Of a stretch of DNA of 15,317 nt, positions 12,544-15,317 are shown piece after piece (within the stretch, counting starts at the first letter, position 1; each line of letters begins with the position of its first letter). This DNA is from an uncultured Lachnospiraceae bacterium. GTDB lineage: Bacteria; Bacillota; Clostridia; Lachnospirales; Lachnospiraceae. The stretch is from the NCBI GenBank assembly GCA_910580005.1, contig CAJTXH010000065.1, positions 1-15,317 on the forward strand, given 5' to 3'. The notes beneath the pieces are model-generated. The model worked only from the letters and a program-made list of their open reading frames with translations, made no database searches and was not told the origin of the DNA. A program made the position numbers and the translations under genes.

Positions 12544-14409
12544 TTAATATTTTCCAATATCACCATCAAGTGAAATAATCTGCTCATTATAGCTGCTGTC
12601 TGTATAACTGTCAGCAGGATAATTTGATACAGGTATCTCAGTTCTAGGAGTAACAGGTATGCTGTTGGCAATATTTCCGCCAAGCCCTGTTTTAAGTTTA
12701 TATTGTGTCATCTGGTTTCTAAGGTTCATAGCCTGGTTTGAAAGCTCTTCACTTGCAGATGCACACTGCTCACTTGTAGCTGAGTTTGTCTGTACTACTG
12801 TAGAAACCTGGCCAATTGCCTGGTCAATCTGTGAAACAGCCGTTGCCTGGTCATTAGAAGATATTGCAATATTGTTAATTATGCCTGCAACCTCTTCAAT
12901 AGAATCCACAATCCTGTCAAGTGCTTCTGCTGTTTCAGAAGCAAGCTGCCTTCCGTTTCCTACCTTGCGGATGGAATCTTCAATCATTTCTGCAGTTTCG
13001 CTTGCAGCAGAACCACATTTTGCAGCAAGGTTTCTTACTTCCTCTGCAACAACTGCAAAACCTTTTCCATGTACACCTGCACGTGCTGCCTCAACAGCTG
13101 CATTTAATGCAAGTATATTTGTCTGGAATGCAATATCATCAATAGTTTTAATAATCTTGGAAATTGTTTCAGAGGAATCATTAATATCATTCATAGCGCC
13201 AGTTAATGATTTCATCTGCCCATTTCCATCTTCTGCCATATTCTTTACTGTATTAACAAGGTCATTAGCTGTAGTTGCCTCAGAAGCATTTTTCTTTGTT
13301 TTCTCTGCAATCTCATTGATTGAAGCTGTTACCTGCTGTAATGCACTTGCCTGTTCAGTTGAACCCTGTGCAAGAGCCTGGCTTGCATTAGCAACCTGTT
13401 CAGCACCAATAGTTACCTGCATTGTAGATTCCTGTACGCTTCCAAGTGACTTGTTATTATTCTCAACAAGCCTCTGTAATGCCTTGCCAAGAAGATCCTT
13501 TTCACTTCTTGGTGTTACATCAATAGTCAAGTCACCTCTTGATATGGCATCTGCAACTGCTGCCTGCTCTTTAATAGTTTCTGCCATATTGCTAAAAGCG
13601 TCCATAAGCTCACCAAGGTCGTCATCATGCATCTTAGTACAATCTGTATCTACATCACCAACAGCCAGCTTCCTTGCAGCAACTGAAAGCTTTGAAACTG
13701 GTCCTGTAATAGTCCTTGTAATTGAAAGACAAAGTACCATCATAACAATAATACATACTACACAAATCATAATAAGCACAAATGCCAGTGACCGTACAGT
13801 AGTATCAATCCTTACAGACTCTGCATCAGCTTCTGCTACCATATCAGCAATTATACTGTCAAATACTCCACTTGCTTCCTCAGCAATAACCATACTGTTA
13901 TTCTCAATTTCTTCTTCTGCTGATGTAAAGTCTTTAGCATTTGTAAAAGAAATTACGGCATCTGTAGACTCTTGAAATTTGCTGATACATTCAACAAGCG
14001 TTTCAAATCCTTCCTGTATGCCCTCATCATACTGGTCAAGATATACCCTGAAAGTTTCAAACTTTGTATCTATTGATGCAAACTCCTCATCAATCAGCTT
14101 AATTGTTTCCTGTTGTTTATCTGGCATGTCTTTATAGATACCTATCAGGTTACGTACATTTGTCCTTATCTGGTTAAAATATGTAAATGTATCGCTTAAT
14201 GCTATTTCACGGTCAGCATAGACAACATAACGCCTTGTACGTTCCTCATTGGTAGTCTGGAGGATTTTAATACTTGCTATAGCAATAATCACTGTAAACA
14301 GTAGCGCAACACCGCCAAACGTTAATAACTTGCTTCTGACTGTCATGTCACTAAACTTAAATCTTTTTTTCATGTTAGATGCCTCCGTTTTATTTCTGTT
14401 TTTACTCAT
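12544..14409 (-). CDS. Methyl-accepting chemotaxis protein
   Basis: This transmembrane chemoreceptor controls CheA through CheW. In order: membrane helix 1 (about 27-49), an extracellular, mostly helical sensor region (about 50-205, four-helix-bundle type by its pattern), membrane helix 2 (about 208-230), a HAMP domain (about 231-284), a second HAMP-like stretch (AVADAISRGDLTIDV, about 285-315), and a long coiled-coil signalling domain. The signalling tip IDDIAFQTNILALNAAVEAA at 423-442, followed by GKGFAVVAEEVRNLA, is the CheA/CheW contact and is intact. The last 50 residues are an unstructured tail; no CheR-docking pentapeptide is evident. Two starts are possible: ATG 14409 with GGGGGA before it, or ATG 14373 with GGAGG eight bases before it (609 residues). 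It starts 21 nt after cheW on the same transcript. The ligand is unknown. Confidence 0.96.
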   Translation of the reverse strand: MSKNRNKTEASNMKKRFKFSDMTVRSKLLTFGGVALLFTVIIAIASIKILQTTNEERTRRYVVYADREIALSDTFTYFNQIRTNVRNLIGIYKDMPDKQQETIKLIDEEFASIDTKFETFRVYLDQYDEGIQEGFETLVECISKFQESTDAVISFTNAKDFTSAEEEIENNSMVIAEEASGVFDSIIADMVAEADAESVRIDTTVRSLAFVLIMICVVCIIVMMVLCLSITRTITGPVSKLSVAARKLAVGDVDTDCTKMHDDDLGELMDAFSNMAETIKEQAAVADAISRGDLTIDVTPRSEKDLLGKALQRLVENNNKSLGSVQESTMQVTIGAEQVANASQALAQGSTEQASALQQVTASINEIAEKTKKNASEATTANDLVNTVKNMAEDGNGQMKSLTGAMNDINDSSETISKIIKTIDDIAFQTNILALNAAVEAARAGVHGKGFAVVAEEVRNLAAKCGSAASETAEMIEDSIRKVGNGRQLASETAEALDRIVDSIEEVAGIINNIAISSNDQATAVSQIDQAIGQVSTVVQTNSATSEQCASASEELSNQAMNLRNQMTQYKLKTGLGGNIANSIPVTPRTEIPVSNYPADSYTDSSYNEQIISLDGDIGKY

Positions 14410-14430
14410 CTTTTTTCCCCCTGTTAATCC

Positions 14431-14946
14431 CTATTGTTCTTCCTCCTGGTTCTCTTCCCCAGGTATCTCTATAGCTGCATCCTCAATAAGCCGTTCTGGG
14501 TCAAGCAGCAGCTTCACTGTATTTCCTGTCTTAGCAAGACCATATACATATTTATTCTGTTCTTTCCCTTTATGTCCCAGCGTTGGAGGCGGCATAATAT
14601 CACTATCCATTATTGTATCAACCTCTGCTATTTCTTCAACAATAAGCCCGATAGTAGTGGATTTTACATTAATAACAATAATACATGTCCTGTCAGTATA
14701 ATCCTTCTGGCTCATCTCAAACCTTACCCGGACATCAATAACAGGAATAATCTTACCCCGGAGGTTAATAAGGCCTTTTATATAATCTTCCGCTTCAGGT
14801 ATAGCTGTAATTGGCTGCATTACAATAATTTCATTAACATAGCTTATGCTTATGCCATAATACTCATTACCTGTCCGGAAAGTCATAAACTTCCCTTTCT
14901 GGGTATCCTCTTCCTCCATCACCTCTTCCAAAACTTCCTCTGCCAT
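14431..14946 (-). CDS. cheW: Chemotaxis coupling protein CheW
   Basis: CheW is a cytoplasmic adaptor that links chemoreceptors to the kinase CheA. The 171-residue product has an acidic N-terminal extension (MAEEVLEEVMEEED), then the CheW fold: KFMTFRTGNEYYGISISYVNEII (19-41), ITAIPEAEDYIKGLINLRGKIIPVIDVRVRF (46-76, the conserved core with NLRG) and IGLIVEEIAEVDTI (about 99-112). An acidic tail GEENQEEEQ closes it. No CheA kinase or response-regulator domain is fused, so it is not CheV. AAAGGAG lies about ten bases before the ATG. It is the first gene of an operon with the chemoreceptor, which suggests the pair is dedicated to each other, and it has a perfect promoter about 270 nt upstream. 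Confidence 0.95.
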   Translation of the reverse strand: MAEEVLEEVMEEEDTQKGKFMTFRTGNEYYGISISYVNEIIVMQPITAIPEAEDYIKGLINLRGKIIPVIDVRVRFEMSQKDYTDRTCIIVINVKSTTIGLIVEEIAEVDTIMDSDIMPPPTLGHKGKEQNKYVYGLAKTGNTVKLLLDPERLIEDAAIEIPGEENQEEEQ

Positions 14947-15210
14947 TATATATTAACTCCTTTCTTAGTTATGCATTATTCCACTGCATACTCTTAACAA
15001 GGCAGTTTATTTATAATCCAATTTATCCTGCCTGCTTTTTGTGGAAGATGTTCTGGTTATAGTCTGCTTTCCCCCACACAAAAACAATACCAGAAGCATT
15101 ATATACCAGTGGTGTTTATAGTGGGTACAGCTACGTAAATATAATTCTCCTTTCCCCTTTATTCTCACCTGGGCACTATATTCCAGGTTTATTTTTGCAC
15201 AGTTTAACCA
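14947..15210 (-). other. Long leader (5' UTR) of the cheW operon
   Basis: If transcription starts from the promoter at 15217-15245, the mRNA has about 260 nt before cheW. Visible pairings are ACCTGG/CCAGGT (15167-15172, 15183-15188); TTTTTGTG/CACAAAAA (15036-15043, 15077-15084); and TTCTGGT/ACCAGAA (15051-15057, 15089-15095). The last two overlap and would be alternative structures or a pseudoknot. An AAAGGAG near 15146-15152 has no usual start codon after it. A 53-codon frame from GTG 15168 to the stop at 15007 is open but lacks a ribosome site. No known riboswitch is recognised. Confidence 0.45.
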
Positions 15211-15216
15211 CTTTCA

Positions 15217-15245
15217 ATTATAATTCTAATATCTTGGTTTGTCAA
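15217..15245 (-). promoter_or_regulatory. Perfect-consensus promoter of the cheW-chemoreceptor operon
   Basis: On the minus strand TTGACA (15245-15240), a 17-nt spacer and TATAAT (15222-15217) match the sigma-A consensus at all twelve positions with ideal spacing. The usual motility sigma factor (SigD, TAAA-GCCGATAA type) pattern is not seen here. Such a strong promoter suggests high or repressor-controlled transcription. Confidence 0.8.
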
Positions 15246-15262
15246 TATTGCCAATAATTTTT

Positions 15263-15317
15263 ACGTCCGTTTCATAAATTTCCAGTTATCCTGTGTTTGT
15301 GTAAAAACGGACGGTTT
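15263..15317 (-). repeat. Structured dispersed repeat, copy 2 (cut by the window edge)
   Basis: This is the inverted counterpart of 11411-11472, sharing CAGTTATCCTGTGTTT (15283-15298) and GGACGGTTT (15309-15317). CGTCCGTTT (15264-15272) pairs with AAACGGACG (15305-15313) over 9 bp, a stronger outer stem than in copy 1. It lies 18 nt upstream of the cheW -35. The partner of hairpin A, if present, would be beyond the edge. Confidence 0.7.

Noticed and set aside
12659..13975. Long (438-codon) + strand open frame
   Set aside because: It lies wholly antisense to the chemoreceptor gene, has Ser/Ala/Ile-rich composition from complementary codons and no motif or ribosome site.
14947..15317. c-di-GMP or other known riboswitch before cheW or in the repeat
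   Set aside because: The CACAGG in the repeat is suggestive, but the rest of the c-di-GMP-I consensus is absent and no other class fits by eye.

Overview
The window looks like a chromosomal segment of a low-GC, anaerobic Gram-positive bacterium of the class Clostridia, most likely a motile member of the Lachnospiraceae. The clues are AT-rich codon use, strong AGGAGG-type ribosome sites, sigma-A-type promoters, a bile salt hydrolase (a gut trait), a YtrA-type GntR/ABC cassette, and a cheW/chemoreceptor operon. No taxonomic search was possible, so this is inference. No rRNA, tRNA, CRISPR array, transposase or phage gene was seen.

Left block (181-4907, + strand): a class A penicillin-binding protein with a long acidic tail, a GT2 glycosyltransferase with a TPR-like tail, an ArsR/SmtB repressor with a complete alpha-5 zinc-site signature, and a membrane-anchored C39-like cysteine peptidase. 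Gaps of 35, 10 and 92 nt suggest one envelope-related transcript. The metal sensor has no metal transporter beside it.

Middle block (4975-8109, - strand): a GntR (YtrA-type) regulator, ABC ATPase and ABC permease form an operon. Its promoter overlaps a perfect 36-bp palindrome built from two tandem 8-bp half-sites per arm, which is probably the autoregulatory operator. Upstream of it on the same strand is a solitary HipA-like kinase gene, whose leader begins with a strong hairpin. Then, on the + strand, come a choloylglycine/bile salt hydrolase (start corrected so that Cys2 is the nucleophile) with a terminator, and a HAD phosphatase/phosphomutase.

Right block (10227-14946, - strand): an unrecognised multi-span membrane protein; two small cytosolic proteins of unknown function in one operon, the second starting at TTG; and a cheW-chemoreceptor operon. 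The last is driven by a perfect-consensus promoter (TTGACA-17 nt-TATAAT) followed by a leader of about 260 nt that no gene explains.

The main unexplained signal is a repeated structured element. One copy lies at 11411-11472 and a second, in opposite orientation, runs off the right edge at 15263-15317. They share a 16-nt and a 9-nt exact block, while the flanking stem arms differ in a compensatory way. The first copy is joined to a second strong hairpin (11367-11415), has a promoter-like sequence before it and a T6 tract after it, so it could be a small structured RNA on the + strand. Several start codons were moved from the longest open frame on ribosome-site grounds (3577, 8429, 11252).
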